From the NCBI GenBank assembly GCA_017407325.1, contig JAFQWV010000020.1, positions 88,343 through 152,342 of the forward strand: DNA of 64,000 nucleotides, written 5' to 3'. The notes beneath the pieces are model-generated. The model had not been told where the DNA came from. It worked only from the letters and a program-made list of their open reading frames with translations, and searched no databases. The first letter of the stretch is position 1; each line of letters opens with the position of its first letter. The position numbers and the translations under genes are program-made. Shown one piece after another: positions 52,922-61,375 of the stretch. The stretch is from Clostridia bacterium. GTDB lineage: Bacteria; Bacillota; Clostridia; Christensenellales; Borkfalkiaceae.

Positions 52922-53779
52922 CTAGTACAACCTTTTAGTAGAATTTTCAAGATAAATTTTTAAAAATTCGCTGTTATCAATTTTTTTCAAGCACTTTAGC
53001 GCACTAACTTCAAGTTCTTTAATTTTTTCTCTCGTTTTTTCAATGCCGTATACTGAAACTGCGCTAACTTTTCCTAAGTCGCTATCTTTTTTAACTGCTT
53101 TTCCAAGCGTTTTTTCGTCGCTGGTAGCATCTAATAAATCGTCGACGAACTGATAGATTATTCCTAAAAGTTCACCGAATTTTTCAAGCGCATTTTCGTC
53201 ACCGTCAAATAAAATTCCTGCCATTTTTAGTGGTGCAGAGATAAGCTTTGACGTCTTTAATATATCCGTCGTTAAAAGTTGACTTTCACCGCCACCCAAA
53301 ATCGGATTTAAATCGTACGCTTGTCCGCCGACCATACCGCTAAAACCAGCACACTCTGAAAGATACTTTAATGCCCTTACGCCTTTTTGACAAGTTATCG
53401 CGCCAAGCGCGTGTTCAAACGCAAAAGTTAAAAGTGCGTCGCCAGCAAGTATTGCAAAATCTTCGCCGTAAACTTTGTGAGAAGTTGGTTTTCCGCGACG
53501 CAAATCGTCGTTATCCATACTTGGTAAATCGTCATGGATTAGAGAATAAGTGTGAATACACTCAATCGCTAAGGCGTACGGCAACGCCTTTTTTATATCG
53601 CCACCTAAAATTTCGCTAGTTGCGAGCATCAAAACAGGGCGAACGCGCTTTCCACCACTTAACGCGCTGTATTTCATTGCGTCAATGAGTTTAGAGTGTC
53701 CGTCAAGCTTGTTAAAAACTTCGGTTATATATTCTTCGAATACGCTTTGGTAAAAACCGTATTTTTCTTGAAAATTCAT
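52922..53779 (-). CDS. ispA: farnesyl/geranylgeranyl diphosphate synthase (IspA type)
   Basis: A 285-aa trans-isoprenyl diphosphate synthase. The first Asp-rich motif DDLPSMDNDD is at residues 83-92, the second is FVDDLLDATSD, and GGKRVRP near 42 binds IPP. It probably makes the C15 precursor for undecaprenyl phosphate, the cell-wall lipid carrier. In related genomes xseA and xseB lie between folD and ispA; here the two genes are one base apart. Confidence 0.93.
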   Translation of the reverse strand: MNFQEKYGFYQSVFEEYITEVFNKLDGHSKLIDAMKYSALSGGKRVRPVLMLATSEILGGDIKKALPYALAIECIHTYSLIHDDLPSMDNDDLRRGKPTSHKVYGEDFAILAGDALLTFAFEHALGAITCQKGVRALKYLSECAGFSGMVGGQAYDLNPILGGGESQLLTTDILKTSKLISAPLKMAGILFDGDENALEKFGELLGIIYQFVDDLLDATSDEKTLGKAVKKDSDLGKVSAVSVYGIEKTREKIKELEVSALKCLKKIDNSEFLKIYLENSTKRLY

Positions 53780-53780
53780 A

Positions 53781-54629
53781 TTACTTTTTTAAGCTGTCGC
53801 AAAACGCTTTTGCAGTGTTTGCCATAAGCATAGCAACCGTCATAGGTCCTACGCCACCCGGAACAGGTGTAATGTAAGACGCTTTATTTTTCACGTTTTC
53901 AAAATCGACGTCGCCACAAAGACCGTTTTCCGTTCTGTTAATACCAACGTCAACGACGATTGCGCCGTCTTTAACCATATCCTCGGTAACAAAGTTAGGT
54001 CTACCGATAGCAGCAACTACGATATCTGCAGTTTTAGTAATTTCTGCAAGATTTTTCGTTTTAGAGTGGCAAACGGTAACCGTGCAATCTTCTTCAAGTA
54101 ACGCAAGTGCAAGTGGTTTACCAACGATTTTACTTCTGCCGATAATAACTGCGTGCTTGCCTTTAAGGTCAATGTCGTAGTATTTTAGCATATACACGAT
54201 TCCTGCTGGAGTGCAAGAAACAAAGCCGTCTTTACCGAGTGCAAGCTTGCCTAAGCTTTGAGTTGTAAAACCGTCAACGTCCTTTTCACTTGGCACAAGT
54301 TCAGTCATTTTATCCCCGTCAAGGTGTTTTGGAAGTGGTAATTGAACGATAATTCCGTGAACGTTTTCGTCTTTACCTAAACTATCCATAAGCGCAACTA
54401 ATTCTTCTTCGGTCGTGTTTTCAGGAAGTTTATAAGTTTTCGCTAAAATGTTGCACGCATCTGCCGATTTTGATTTGTTGCCAACGTAAACTTCACTTGC
54501 TGGATTGTTACCAACCATAACGATTGCAAGCGAGCATTTTTTATCTGTAGTTTCATAAGCTTTATCAAGCATTTCTCTGACGCTTTGCTTTAAAGCGGTA
54601 GAAGTTTTTTTTCCGTCAAGTATAATCAT
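53781..54629 (-). CDS. folD: bifunctional methylenetetrahydrofolate dehydrogenase/cyclohydrolase FolD
   Basis: Interconverts methylene-THF, methenyl-THF and formyl-THF. The substrate-site segment SEVYVGNKSKSADACN holds the catalytic Lys. QLPLPKHLDGDKM and the NADP-binding IGRSKIVGKPLALALL motif are present, as is the C-terminal PVPGGVGPMTVAML. Length 282 aa. Between nusB and ispA. Confidence 0.96.
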   Translation of the reverse strand: MIILDGKKTSTALKQSVREMLDKAYETTDKKCSLAIVMVGNNPASEVYVGNKSKSADACNILAKTYKLPENTTEEELVALMDSLGKDENVHGIIVQLPLPKHLDGDKMTELVPSEKDVDGFTTQSLGKLALGKDGFVSCTPAGIVYMLKYYDIDLKGKHAVIIGRSKIVGKPLALALLEEDCTVTVCHSKTKNLAEITKTADIVVAAIGRPNFVTEDMVKDGAIVVDVGINRTENGLCGDVDFENVKNKASYITPVPGGVGPMTVAMLMANTAKAFCDSLKK

Positions 54630-54647
54630 AATAAATTCCCTTTATTT

Positions 54648-55049
54648 TTATTCGTTTTCTAATCTTTTCTTAACTTCTGCAAATATTCCGTTTACAAACG
54701 CCAAGCTTTCAGCCGTTGAGTATACCCTACACAACGAAAGAGCTTCGTCTATTGCAACGATATTTGGAACGTCGTCAAAAAATTTCATTTCGCAAATGCC
54801 GATATAAAGTGCGCATCTGTCAGTTGAAAAAATACGCTCTAAACGATAGTTTTTTGCAAGCTCGCTGATAATACCGTCAATTTCTTCGCGATTTTTATCA
54901 ATCGTTTCGTATAATTTCTTACAAAAAGCCGTATCGCTTTCGTTAAGATTTTCTTCTTTAATAAGTTCGTCAATTAAGTTTGACTTTTCGTCGTTAAACA
55001 ATTCGCTATATAAAGTTTTGTAAACGACTTCTCTTGCTTGTCTTCTCAT
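54648..55049 (-). CDS. nusB: transcription antitermination factor NusB
   Basis: A 133-aa all-helical RNA-binding protein of the rRNA antitermination complex. It starts RRQAREVVYKTLYSELF with the Arg-rich helix, and ends with NIVAIDEALSLCRVYSTAESLAFVNGIF, the typical C-terminal signature. Follows asp23 as in Bacillus (yqhY-nusB-folD). Confidence 0.93.
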   Translation of the reverse strand: MRRQAREVVYKTLYSELFNDEKSNLIDELIKEENLNESDTAFCKKLYETIDKNREEIDGIISELAKNYRLERIFSTDRCALYIGICEMKFFDDVPNIVAIDEALSLCRVYSTAESLAFVNGIFAEVKKRLENE

Positions 55050-55105
55050 TATACTCCTTTAAAACACGCAAAAATGCCACAAAGAAAACCTTGTGGCACT
55101 TCAGA

Positions 55106-55447
55106 TTAATCGGTTAATTTATCGTCAAATAATACGTCTGAAACGAATACGTCAACTTTTGAAATTTTATAGTCTGACATAGTTTCAACGTTTTGTCTTA
55201 TGCTGTTTTGAATATTGAACGCAATGTCGCTTATAGAGTTGTCGTAACGAACGCAAACGGAAACGCTAACGTAAATACCGTTTTTGTCCTTTACAAGTTT
55301 AATGCTGTCCCTTATAGAGCGCTTAGTTTGTTTAATAACGACACCTTCAACGTTTGCAACGGCAAGCGCTACGATACCTTTGACTATGCTTTCGTTATAA
55401 CTGACTTTTCCGCGACTCGTTTCGCTCATTTTAATTTTGTCTGCCAT
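55106..55447 (-). CDS. Asp23/Gls24 family envelope stress protein (YqhY type)
   Basis: A 113-aa Asp23-family protein with the typical pattern GKVSYNESIVKGIVALAVANVEGV and a later VSVCVRYDNSISDIAFNIQNSIRQNVE. It has no membrane segment. In Bacillus the yqhY gene at this locus is linked to lipid homeostasis. It has its own promoter with a palindrome on the -10, so it is not simply part of the spoIIIA operon. An AAGGAG site precedes the ATG. Confidence 0.9.
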   Translation of the reverse strand: MADKIKMSETSRGKVSYNESIVKGIVALAVANVEGVVIKQTKRSIRDSIKLVKDKNGIYVSVSVCVRYDNSISDIAFNIQNSIRQNVETMSDYKISKVDVFVSDVLFDDKLTD

Positions 55448-55465
55448 TTTGCGTTACTCTCCTTG

Positions 55466-55486
55466 TTTATGTTATTATAACATAAA
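55466..55486. promoter_or_regulatory. 21-bp palindrome over the -10 region of asp23
   Basis: TTTATGTTAT, one central base, ATAACATAAA: perfect 10-bp arms. On the minus strand it contains the -10 TATAAT with an upstream TG (extended -10) and reaches the predicted start site. It looks like an operator, though a transcript 5' hairpin is possible. Confidence 0.6.
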
Positions 55487-55553
55487 ACTTTGCAAAATGT
55501 ATAGTATTTTTATAAAAATTTTTGTATATTTTTTAGCAAAAATTATTTTTTTA

Positions 55554-56024
55554 TTAAGAAATAGGAATTATCTTAACGTTTTCAGGGGTAGCGTTTGCTT
55601 CTTCGGCTAAAATCGTGTAGATAATAATAGCGTCGTCTTGGTCGAAATTGTCGTCTTTAACGATAACGTTTACGTTGTCGCTGGTTAGTCCTATTGATAC
55701 AACGCTGTCGGTGTAGCCTTTTGCTTGAATAAGCTTTTCAAGTAAAAGCTCTTGTTCGATTATAGATGTGAGTTTAAGTTTCATTTCAAGAGCGTTAGTT
55801 TTAACAGTTTCGTCTTCGCCTGCATTTGCGATAGTTTCGTCAAGAAGTAAAAGCTGTTCGCTTCTAGATGCGGTGCGTTCAGTTTTATACTGAGAGAAAT
55901 AGTTCGCAGTTGTTACGACGTCGTCTACTTGGTTGTTACCACTTAGAACGAAGTTGAAAACGGCTGTTACGGCAAGCAATGCTACCATGCATGATAAGAT
56001 GATAATTTTCTTTTTCTTTGACAT
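55554..56024 (-). CDS. spoIIIAH: stage III sporulation protein AH
   Basis: A 156-aa bitopic protein of the mother-cell membrane that meets forespore SpoIIQ to form the A-Q channel. A membrane segment covers residues 5-27, followed by a helical spacer and an ectodomain (TDSVVSIGLTSDNVNVIVKD). It is shorter than Bacillus SpoIIIAH (218 aa): the spacer is reduced but the ring-forming domain remains. Gene order confirms the identity. Confidence 0.88.
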   Translation of the reverse strand: MSKKKKIIILSCMVALLAVTAVFNFVLSGNNQVDDVVTTANYFSQYKTERTASRSEQLLLLDETIANAGEDETVKTNALEMKLKLTSIIEQELLLEKLIQAKGYTDSVVSIGLTSDNVNVIVKDDNFDQDDAIIIYTILAEEANATPENVKIIPIS

Positions 56025-56065
56025 AAAAAATCTCCTTAAATATTGTTAATTTTATTAAAAATTTC

Positions 56066-56539
56066 TCATTTTCTAACGAGTATTTCGACCTTAGACTCGT
56101 CTATACCTAAATACACGCAAACCGCGTTTATAACTGACATTTTTACCGACAGATTATTCGCCCCCTGACACACTACTACAACGCCTGAAACTTCGGGGTA
56201 ATCTTCTTTTAAAACTACCGTTTTCCCGTTTACTAAAACTGGCGTTTCAGTAATTTTTCCGTCGATATTTTCAGTCTTTGTCGCAAGCACAGTTTGCATG
56301 CCCGACTTTACTGAAATTATAACTTCGACCTTGCCTGCACCCCGAACGCTCGACAAACTGTTTTCAAGGCTTTTTTCAAGCCCACTAACGTAAGCATCAA
56401 TAGGTATGCTTTCTGTTTTTTCCGAGTTTAGCGATGATAAAAAGATAAATAGCGCGACTATCGCTAATGCGAAAACTACTAGGTATTCCACTTTAACTTT
56501 AGTAAAAAATTCTTTAAAATTAATTTTCTTTTTATCCAT
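56066..56539 (-). CDS. spoIIIAG: stage III sporulation protein AG
   Basis: A 157-aa bitopic ring-forming protein of the feeding-tube channel. A membrane segment lies at about residues 17-36 (VEYLVVFALAIVALFIFLSS). The ectodomain begins LSSVRGAGKVEVIISV and ends in the ring-building motif near VVVCQGANNLSVKMSVINAV. The ATG at 56539 is preceded by GGTGGTGA and overlaps spoIIIAF by eight bases; a TTG precedes it by one codon. It is shorter than the Bacillus protein. Confidence 0.9.
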   Translation of the reverse strand: MDKKKINFKEFFTKVKVEYLVVFALAIVALFIFLSSLNSEKTESIPIDAYVSGLEKSLENSLSSVRGAGKVEVIISVKSGMQTVLATKTENIDGKITETPVLVNGKTVVLKEDYPEVSGVVVVCQGANNLSVKMSVINAVCVYLGIDESKVEILVRK

Positions 56540-57014
56540 CAACCGTCACCACCTTTTTATCAATTTTCAGTGCGTTTACAAGTGTTTCGGTTGCCTTAGT
56601 TTTATGTATATGCCACGACTCGTCAATAATAACTGAATTTTCAAAATTTAATTCAACTTTTTTTATATTTACCACACCCCCGATATTTTCGCACTCAACT
56701 TTCACGCTAAAATCATCAAAACCGTCTTTTTTTAACGCGTTTACCGCAAGTTCTTCAAGCAATTCTTCTCTTACGTCGTTAGAGTAATCTACAAACTCTT
56801 GATTTATTTCAACCGAGCCCGTTTCAAAAATTTGCGAAAAGTCAAAATCATTTTTAAAAAAAGTAATAACGGGGCTGGCAAAAACTAGAACGGTAATTAA
56901 TGAAAACACCATTTTCGTAGCACTTTTCATGCGCCCTGACGGAAGTAATAAGTCGCTAATTTCCGTAAGAACGACAACCACGGCAACGCTTATAGCGTAA
57001 CTTTTTAAACTCAT
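56532..57014 (-). CDS. spoIIIAF: stage III sporulation protein AF
   Basis: A 160-aa membrane protein with two N-terminal hydrophobic segments (SYAISVAVVVVLTEISDLLLP and MVFSLITVLVFASPVI) and a cytoplasmic or intermembrane domain. The ATG at 57014 overlaps the spoIIIAE stop as ATGA and follows GGGGGTGG; earlier codons in this frame lie inside spoIIIAE. Confidence 0.88.
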   Translation of the reverse strand: MSLKSYAISVAVVVVLTEISDLLLPSGRMKSATKMVFSLITVLVFASPVITFFKNDFDFSQIFETGSVEINQEFVDYSNDVREELLEELAVNALKKDGFDDFSVKVECENIGGVVNIKKVELNFENSVIIDESWHIHKTKATETLVNALKIDKKVVTVDG

Positions 57015-58222
57015 CCACCACCCCCGACTGAACAAATTATAAGTAACAGCGTTAAAAAATATGAAGATGCAGATACTGCGCTGACTGCCGTCAAATATCC
57101 TAAACCGTCTGCAACCGATGATAAAAAACCACTTAGACGCTTATCCGAAAAAGGCTCGATTACAGCCGATGAAAAACGCAAAAAAACTGAAAATACTGCA
57201 AGTTTTATTATCGGCGCGATAACCGTAAACAAGACTGCCAAAAGCGCAAAGCCACCAACTGCATTCTTAATTAAAATCATTGAAGCCATAACCGTGTCAA
57301 AACCACTTGTTACAAGTCCGCCAACGAACGGTATTGCGTTAGATAAAGCGTATTTTAAAGCCTTTACGGAAATCCCGTCGTAAATTGACGCTGAAAGACC
57401 TTGTGCCGTTACGAAAAAATTAAAAATTACCACGGTAAAGCCCGTTATCCACTTAAACGTGGACTTTAAAAATTGCTTGCCTTTATCAAAGTTGTATCTA
57501 GTGCTAAGCCCACTTATTGCATTGAACACAAAAAGTAATAAAATTATAGGAAGTAGCAAGTTTTTGACAACTATCGTCATGCCTTTTGCCAAAAACGCGA
57601 CTTGTGGTTTGAAAATGCTAGCAGAAACGTTTGCTCCAGATGCAGTCATAAGCGTTAAAAGTATCGGAAAAATTGCATCTGATTGACGCTCAATTTTTTC
57701 CGTTGCGTTTATTATGGATTGATAGACCGAGCCAAATAGCCCGGAAATCACACCAATTACCACAGCCATACAAACCATATTTGTTAAATTTACAAGCGTT
57801 TTATCCATAAAACTAGGTTTTATAGCATCAATTAACGAAGACAAAAGAGCAACTGCAACGATTAAAGCAAAATAGCCGTAAAAATCGTTAAATCCACCTA
57901 ATAAATCGGAAAAAAGCGCAGATAAAAAAGTGCTTGGACTTACTTGATAGTCGCCTGTAATTAGCGATAAAACTTTGTTTTTTACGTCTTCGCCTTCCAA
58001 AAATTCAAAGCCGGAAAACTCGCTTTCAATCGTAGAAAAATCAATGCCGTTTAAAAGCTCTTTCGTCGCTTCGTATAAATATTCATAAGCAGATTTGTAA
58101 TCGTCAGACGAATAAGTTTCGTTTGCGTTTAAGTTTATTATTTCTTGATTGTTTTCTATCTTTTTGCAGTCTTGGGTAATAAAAAGCGGTATCAATAAAA
58201 GCAGAAATATCACCTTTTTCAT
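57011..58222 (-). CDS. spoIIIAE: stage III sporulation protein AE
   Basis: A 403-aa polytopic membrane protein with an N-terminal signal-like segment, a soluble region and about eight membrane helices. Family features include NAIPFVGGLVTSGFDTV and the C-terminal LGYLTAVSAVSASSYFLTLLLIICSVGGGG. It is the largest membrane part of the SpoIIIA secretion-like complex and is coupled to AF by a four-base overlap. Confidence 0.92.
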   Translation of the reverse strand: MKKVIFLLLLIPLFITQDCKKIENNQEIINLNANETYSSDDYKSAYEYLYEATKELLNGIDFSTIESEFSGFEFLEGEDVKNKVLSLITGDYQVSPSTFLSALFSDLLGGFNDFYGYFALIVAVALLSSLIDAIKPSFMDKTLVNLTNMVCMAVVIGVISGLFGSVYQSIINATEKIERQSDAIFPILLTLMTASGANVSASIFKPQVAFLAKGMTIVVKNLLLPIILLLFVFNAISGLSTRYNFDKGKQFLKSTFKWITGFTVVIFNFFVTAQGLSASIYDGISVKALKYALSNAIPFVGGLVTSGFDTVMASMILIKNAVGGFALLAVLFTVIAPIIKLAVFSVFLRFSSAVIEPFSDKRLSGFLSSVADGLGYLTAVSAVSASSYFLTLLLIICSVGGGG

Positions 58223-58599
58223 AGTAGACCTTCTATTATCGTAAACACCGATTCTATAATTGGAACCGCAAGCAAAATTATTACTATTTTCCCTGCAAAT
58301 ACAAGCTTGTCCGCAAGCGATTTTAAGCCAAATTCTTCAACGATTGACGCAGAAAATTCTATCAGGTACGAAACGGCTGTTACTTTTAAAATTATTTTTA
58401 GCGACGACTCGCTTAAACTCGAAATTTGAGATATTCTTTCGTACAAACTAAAAACTTCCCCCAGCCCGTCTATTACAGTTATTAATAAAAATACAGAGCT
58501 TGCGATGCTCGCCAAAATTGCAAGCTCGGAATTTATCGTTCTTAAATATATTATTAATACTGCAAAAATTAGCGCAATTACTACGATTTTTAAAATCAT
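58219..58599 (-). CDS. spoIIIAD: stage III sporulation protein AD
   Basis: A 126-aa membrane protein with four hydrophobic segments; the middle segment (IISSLSESSLKIILKVTAVSYLIEFSASIVEEFG-type region) is characteristic. It overlaps spoIIIAE by four bases and abuts spoIIIAC exactly. Related to SpoIIIAC by repeated helical hairpins. Confidence 0.9.
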   Translation of the reverse strand: MILKIVVIALIFAVLIIYLRTINSELAILASIASSVFLLITVIDGLGEVFSLYERISQISSLSESSLKIILKVTAVSYLIEFSASIVEEFGLKSLADKLVFAGKIVIILLAVPIIESVFTIIEGLL

Positions 58600-58797
58600 T
58601 TAATATATAGAAAATATGTTTTTAAAGCTTTCAAACAGCTCGGAAATCATTGATATCACCATTGAAAGAACGATAATAAGCCCTGCAAGCGCAACTAAGG
58701 TTGCAATATCGTCTCGGTCGCTTTTTTTAAGTATTTGGCAAATTACTGCAAGTAAAATTCCTATTCCTGCAATCTTGAAAATTATATCTACACTCAT
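58600..58797 (-). CDS. spoIIIAC: stage III sporulation protein AC
   Basis: A 65-aa protein with two membrane helices (IIFKIAGIGILLAVICQILK and IATLVALAGLIIVLSMVISMI) joined by a charged loop KKSDRDD. Length and sequence are typical of SpoIIIAC. Confidence 0.93.
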   Translation of the reverse strand: MSVDIIFKIAGIGILLAVICQILKKSDRDDIATLVALAGLIIVLSMVISMISELFESFKNIFSIY

Positions 58798-58798
58798 T

Positions 58799-59266
58799 TT
58801 ACACCAATAAAATTACCACGAGTGCGCCGATAAGTACGCCCATTCGCAAATATAATCCCGAACGCACTTCTTTATACGTTTTATATTTTTTATAGCACTC
58901 GTCAAATTTTTCACCAAAATAAGATAATATCTTTTTTTGACCGTCTTCGTCACTTCTTCCTAAAGCGTTTACAAATTGAGAAATTAACTCTTTCTCAGAA
59001 TAACTAAGTCTAGTGTCGGTGCAAACGAAATCTTTACACTCTTTAAGACTTTCTTTTGCGCCGTTGAAAGTCTTTTTTAATATCTCGTCTACTTTTTCAA
59101 GCCTTTCTATTACGCCACTTCTAAATAACGTGATATCGCATAATAATTCATTTTTAAAAATTATTAAACTCTCAAAAATTTGCACCTTTATCTTAACCTT
59201 TTCAATAAATTTAAAAGCGATTAAAATAGATAGCAAAAAAATAATAAAAAGCAAAAACAACTTCAT
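58799..59266 (-). CDS. spoIIIAB: stage III sporulation protein AB
   Basis: A 155-aa protein with an N-terminal membrane segment, a helical domain similar to type II secretion GspF (FVNALGRSDEDGQKKILSYF), and a C-terminal hydrophobic end (LYLRMGVLIGALVVILLV). The ATG at 59266 overlaps the spoIIIAA stop as ATGA; an upstream in-frame extension of 16 codons runs into spoIIIAA and is not used. Confidence 0.9.
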   Translation of the reverse strand: MKLFLLFIIFLLSILIAFKFIEKVKIKVQIFESLIIFKNELLCDITLFRSGVIERLEKVDEILKKTFNGAKESLKECKDFVCTDTRLSYSEKELISQFVNALGRSDEDGQKKILSYFGEKFDECYKKYKTYKEVRSGLYLRMGVLIGALVVILLV

Positions 59267-60108
59267 TTCAAACAGCCTATTTCGGTAACCTGACCTCGTC
59301 TTAAAATCGTGCAATATCTTTCAAACGCACCACTTGTTATAAGATTGTTAAATATCGCTTTATTCTTGATATCTTCCAAACTTTTTCCGTGTACGGTAGC
59401 AATTACGTTAACACCTGAAAAACATGCGTTTATTGATGCGTTTACGTCTTTAATATTTGCAAGCTCGTCAACACAAATTACGTCGGGCGACATACTTTTT
59501 ACGCCATAGTTTAAACCGTATTCTTTAGTTGCAAGTGATAAAACATCAACCCTCTCGCCTAAAAAAAATTTACCTTTTGCTGAAATTTCTAATCTTTCAT
59601 CTACGCAAAGTACGTTATAATTATTCGCTAATATTCGTATAATATCGCGCAAAAAAGTCGTCTTACCCAAGCCCGGCGGAGAGATAATAAGCAAATTTTT
59701 TAAGCCGTTTCTAAATACGTTTTGGTATAAATTTTGCGCACAACCTATCACTTCTTTTGGTAGTCTTATGCACATTGACGATATTTCTTTTATGATCTTT
59801 ATATCGTTTCCGTCTTTAACAACTTCACCCGCAATACCTACTCTTATGCCGTTTTTGGTAGTAATATAGCCTTGCTTTAAAGTGTCGATATGCGCGTAAA
59901 CAGAATGGTCTGAAAGGCGCAAAAACATCTTTTCAAGGTCGAATAAACTAGGCTTGTACTCACCGATATATTCAAGTTTTTTCCAGCCGTTTTCCTTTAA
60001 AATATAAATTGGAGCGTTTACTCGAATACGAATTTCTAAAATGCTGTCGACGTTTTCCTTATTTAACGCATCAGAAATATTTTTTGGCAAAAAACTTAGC
60101 ATATCCAA
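59263..60108 (-). CDS. spoIIIAA: stage III sporulation protein AA (secretion-type ATPase)
   Basis: A 281-aa AAA-type ATPase related to type II/IV secretion ATPases that powers the SpoIIIA complex. Walker A SPPGLGKTT is near residues 143-151 and Walker B is VICVDELAN. It is the first gene of the eight-gene operon. The start is TTG at 60108, six bases after AAGG, or ATG two codons later. I found no clear sigma-E promoter in the AT-rich divergent gap. Confidence 0.93.
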   Translation of the reverse strand: MDMLSFLPKNISDALNKENVDSILEIRIRVNAPIYILKENGWKKLEYIGEYKPSLFDLEKMFLRLSDHSVYAHIDTLKQGYITTKNGIRVGIAGEVVKDGNDIKIIKEISSMCIRLPKEVIGCAQNLYQNVFRNGLKNLLIISPPGLGKTTFLRDIIRILANNYNVLCVDERLEISAKGKFFLGERVDVLSLATKEYGLNYGVKSMSPDVICVDELANIKDVNASINACFSGVNVIATVHGKSLEDIKNKAIFNNLITSGAFERYCTILRRGQVTEIGCLK

Positions 60109-60190
60109 CTTTTACCTTCTTAATTTAATATATTAAAAATATATTTTAAAAATTACTATTTCAAAAATTTAATTTTTGTGCTTATTTATT

Positions 60191-60218
60191 TTTCAAATAA
60201 CAAAATTTAGTGTATAAT
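60191..60218 (+). promoter_or_regulatory. possible promoter of asnA
   Basis: TTTCAA and TATAAT separated by 16 bp; a second TATAAT follows at 60224. Either could serve. The gene starts at 60248 behind AAGGA. Confidence 0.45.
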
Positions 60219-60247
60219 GATGATATAATCGTATTAAGGACTTAATT

Positions 60248-61255
60248 ATGTTTAAAATTCAGTTAAAAGACGGATATAAATCAGCACTTTCGCCACGCGA
60301 AACTTCGACGGCAATTTCTTTCATCAAGGCAAGTTTTCAAAAAAACTTTTCAAAAAATTTAAACCTTGAAAGAATTACTGCCCCACTTTTCGTTACCAAA
60401 AAAAGTGGTCTTAACGACGACCTTAGTGGTGTTGAAAGAAAAGTTGAAATAACCTTTAAGGAAATGAATGAACCGAGTGAAGTCGTTCAATCTCTCGCAA
60501 AATGGAAGCGCGTCGCTTTATCTCGCTATGGTTTTAATCTTCACGAAGGTCTTTATACGGATATGAACGCAATTAGACGTGACGATAGCGTTGACAATAT
60601 TCACTCTGTTTTTGTAGATCAATGGGACTGGGAAATGGTTATTTCTAAAGAAGATAGAAATATTGAATTTTTAAAAGACGTCGTTAGAAAAATCGTTATA
60701 TCCATTTCTGAAACTCAAGAAGAAGTTAATAGCGCGTTCCCAAAAATTCAAGGAAAAATCGAGAAAAACGTGCATTTTATAACTACGCAAGAGCTACTTG
60801 ATTTATACCCTGAGTTATCAAGTAAAGACCGTGAAAACGAAATTGTTAAAAAATATAAAACCGTATTTTTAATGAAAATTGGCGACGACTTATCTAACGG
60901 CGAACCACACGACGGTCGCGCCCCCGACTATGACGATTGGGCTTTGAACGGCGACCTTTTAGTATGGAACGACGTTTTAGACATTGCTTTTGAACTTTCT
61001 TCTATGGGTATAAGAGTTGACAAGCAATCGCTTATTTACCAAATTGAAAAAGCAAACGCAACTGAAAGATTAAAACTTGACTATCATCAAGCAGTAGTTA
61101 ACGAAAAATTACCGCTTACTATCGGTGGTGGAATCGGTCAATCCAGACTTTGTATGTACCTACTACAAAAACTACATATCGGCGAAGTTCAAGTTAGTGT
61201 TTGGCCAGAAGAAATGCTTGAAATTTGTGCTAAAAACAATATCGAAATTTTATAA
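60248..61255 (+). CDS. asnA: aspartate--ammonia ligase AsnA
   Basis: A 335-aa ammonia-dependent asparagine synthetase related to class II aminoacyl-tRNA synthetases. Motifs are FIKASFQKNFSKNLNLERITAPLF at the N-terminus, YTDMNAIRRDD, VDQWDWEMVI and the C-terminal GGGIGQSRLCMYLLQK. It makes asparagine from aspartate, ammonia and ATP. It is monocistronic with a good terminator and is divergent from spoIIIAA. Confidence 0.96.
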   Translation: MFKIQLKDGYKSALSPRETSTAISFIKASFQKNFSKNLNLERITAPLFVTKKSGLNDDLSGVERKVEITFKEMNEPSEVVQSLAKWKRVALSRYGFNLHEGLYTDMNAIRRDDSVDNIHSVFVDQWDWEMVISKEDRNIEFLKDVVRKIVISISETQEEVNSAFPKIQGKIEKNVHFITTQELLDLYPELSSKDRENEIVKKYKTVFLMKIGDDLSNGEPHDGRAPDYDDWALNGDLLVWNDVLDIAFELSSMGIRVDKQSLIYQIEKANATERLKLDYHQAVVNEKLPLTIGGGIGQSRLCMYLLQKLHIGEVQVSVWPEEMLEICAKNNIEIL

Positions 61256-61276
61256 TTTAATATTATGCAAAACAAA

Positions 61277-61306
61277 AAACCAAGGTAAAACCTTGGTTTT
61301 TCGTTT
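61277..61306 (+). terminator. terminator after asnA
   Basis: AACCAAGG/CCTTGGTT hairpin followed by TTTTTCG. Confidence 0.85.
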
Positions 61307-61375
61307 TTGTTATGCACAAAAATTTAAGGAAGAAATAAAATTTATGGAAAATTTAAGTGAGAGTAAGCAAATTTA

